A program made the translations under genes and the position numbers. From the NCBI RefSeq assembly GCF_022458985.1, contig NC_061772.1, positions 7,616,001-7,680,000 on the forward strand: DNA of 64,000 nt, written 5' to 3'. Numbering within the stretch: the first letter of the stretch is position 1; each line of letters begins with the position of its first letter. The DNA comes from Mugil cephalus (lineage: Eukaryota; Chordata; Actinopteri; Mugiliformes; Mugilidae). The notes beneath the pieces were generated by a model. It had not been told where the DNA came from. It was given only the letters and a program-made list of their open reading frames with translations, and did no database searches. Shown piece by piece: positions 62,845 to 64,000 of this stretch.

Positions 62845-62957
62845 GTAGGAAACAATAATTGTCTTTCATGTTATGTACGAACCATGTTATTCAGGAAACT
62901 AAGGGCAAAATTCAGAGGTGGGAATCAAGTATCGTGTTACATGTTATTCACGAACCA
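62824..62957. repeat. 73-bp tandem duplication carrying a splice donor
   Basis: The block from 62824 to 62884 recurs at 62897-62957 with an exact offset of 73 and no gaps, at roughly 75-80 percent identity. Both copies contain ggcaaaattcagag followed by gtagg or gtggg, so a potential 5' splice site is duplicated (62844/62845 and 62917/62918). Confidence 0.85.
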
Positions 62958-63309
62958 ACAACCATTTAGATTGAATGCTAGACGTCTAAACTGGGATACA
63001 CATTGTTGCCAATAAGGTTTGCTGTACTTTTCACTGTTCATGTTCATTTTGATTTGAATGCATACACCTGCCTCTGGGCCTCAAGACTATCAGACTATCA
63101 TCACGTTTGACTCTGCTAAACACTTAAGAATGAGGGAGCTTCTCTGGTGCTCATCCTGCATTCAAACTTCATTAAATAATTCTCTATAGTGCTTCACAGT
63201 TGGCTGCTGTACCTTTGCTTGTACAGAGACACAAGCCAACTATACACTTTGTTTATTGGAATCTTTATTAGGATTCAAGTCCATAATCTTATATGTCAGA
63301 CGCAGGACA

Positions 63310-63856
63310 ATGCCAGAGAGGGGAAGACACCATGAGAGGAGTGATGTGTATGCAAAGGACGAGAGCAGGGATGGGCACTATCCACACAATGGAGACCATT
63401 CTCGGTATGATAGCCAAAGAGGCTACAACCAAAAGCCAAGAAATGTGGACGAGAGAGGCTCTGCTGGTGACAGGAGGGCCAAAGAAAACAGACAGAGGGA
63501 TGTGACAACCGCCTCTCACAAGGAGCCACCTGTTTACAGGGATCACGACTCTGAAGGACCCTCAAGAGTGTAAGAGATCATGGACAGTACTTCCTATGAA
63601 CAAGGTCTAAACAACTATGTAATGTCATCCACACAAACTAGAGACCGCCGTTAGTGCTGTTGTGCAGCTACTTTATTTATATGTTGGTGTAAATTTAAAT
63701 ATTTTATGTAAGAAAGTTCATTTTAACCCGCTAAAGAAAATATATTGTGTCTGTACAGGTCCCGAGAGACCTCAGTCTATCACTCTGAAAGGGAGTACTA
63801 TGAGCAGCAACACAGACAAGCACTTTACAATTTCAGATATGTTTTAACCAGTCGAG
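63310..63856 (+). CDS. 5' coding exons of a gene cut by the right edge; candidate MARVELD3
   Basis: Exon 63310-63569 starts at ATG (an acceptor, tatgtcag, precedes it by 11 bases) and ends in phase 2 before gtaaga. Exon 63759-63856 follows gtacag and ends before gtaagt in phase 1. Together they read about 119 residues. The first 86 are very hydrophilic (ERGRHHERSD, ESRDGH, DRRAKENRQRD), rich in R, D, E and H. Then comes VYHSEREYYEQQ and FRYVLTSR. Human MARVELD3, a tight-junction four-helix protein, also has a long R/D/E-rich N-terminus followed by YYQSEAE and KYLCTGR before its first membrane helix. The resemblance in order and spacing is suggestive, not proof. No membrane segment is inside the window. 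Confidence 0.5.
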
Positions 63857-64000
63857 GTAAGTATATTTATGTTCGTCATATTCTGTTAAATATTTCTTGC
63901 ATCAAAGCTCCTACTACAATTTTTAAGATGCCTATAATACTCATTGCATAGAATTTATATGTTATTGCAGATGGAAAGTTCAGTGATTGACTTTTTTTAT

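Noticed and set aside
1..64000. CRISPR arrays, bacterial operons, phage or toxin-antitoxin systems
   Set aside because: The window is intron-containing vertebrate DNA; no array of spaced repeats, Shine-Dalgarno-led gene strings or such families were seen.

Overview
This window is vertebrate genomic DNA, almost certainly from a teleost fish. Protein-coding sequence is split into short exons with canonical GT/AG junctions. Introns and intergenic DNA carry CA, GA and TA microsatellites and remnants of DNA transposons typical of fish (Tc1-like and hAT-like). No bacterial, phage or CRISPR features were seen. Almost every open reading frame longer than 60 codons outside the exons below looks like chance.

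Layout from left to right. (1) 196-3603, + strand: the 3' half of an HNF4-type nuclear receptor gene. The ligand-binding domain exons are present and the DNA-binding domain lies off the left edge. The divergent sequence and the neighbours point to hnf4b. A Tc1-like relic sits in its fourth visible intron. (2) 3.6-22.7 kb: about 19 kb without a recognisable gene. It holds LINE-like fragments, microsatellites, an internally deleted Tc1-like element with TA duplications (15083-15464) and a 1.64 kb hAT-like element with perfect 8-bp target duplications (20834-22477). (3) 24248-34297, - strand: complete crispld2, 14 coding exons giving about 517 residues, with a TATA-box promoter candidate near 36.69 kb and a long 3' UTR to about 22.7 kb. 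(4) 36.7-42.1 kb: no gene seen. (5) 43967-61495, - strand: complete usp10, 14 coding exons giving about 857 residues, plus a possible 60-nt in-frame cassette exon. Its introns hold a 650-bp hAT-like relic with a BED-finger remnant and a terminal-inverted-repeat element. (6) 61.5-62.85 kb: a divergent promoter region. (7) 63310-63856, + strand: the first coding exons of another gene running off the right edge. It is arginine- and aspartate-rich with a tail resembling MARVELD3; identity is tentative.

usp10 next to crispld2 matches the known human 16q24.1 order, which supports both identifications. The genes do not form one pathway. HNF4 is a transcription factor, CRISPLD2 a secreted CAP/LCCL protein, and USP10 a cytosolic deubiquitinase linked to stress granules. 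All exon junctions given were worked out by hand from frame continuity and splice motifs; where two junctions fit, this is stated. Nothing clearly amounts to a new biological system. The most checkable novelties are the usp10 cassette exon, its NAGNAG acceptor, the 26-bp hairpin at 31847-31904, and the structured transposon copies.
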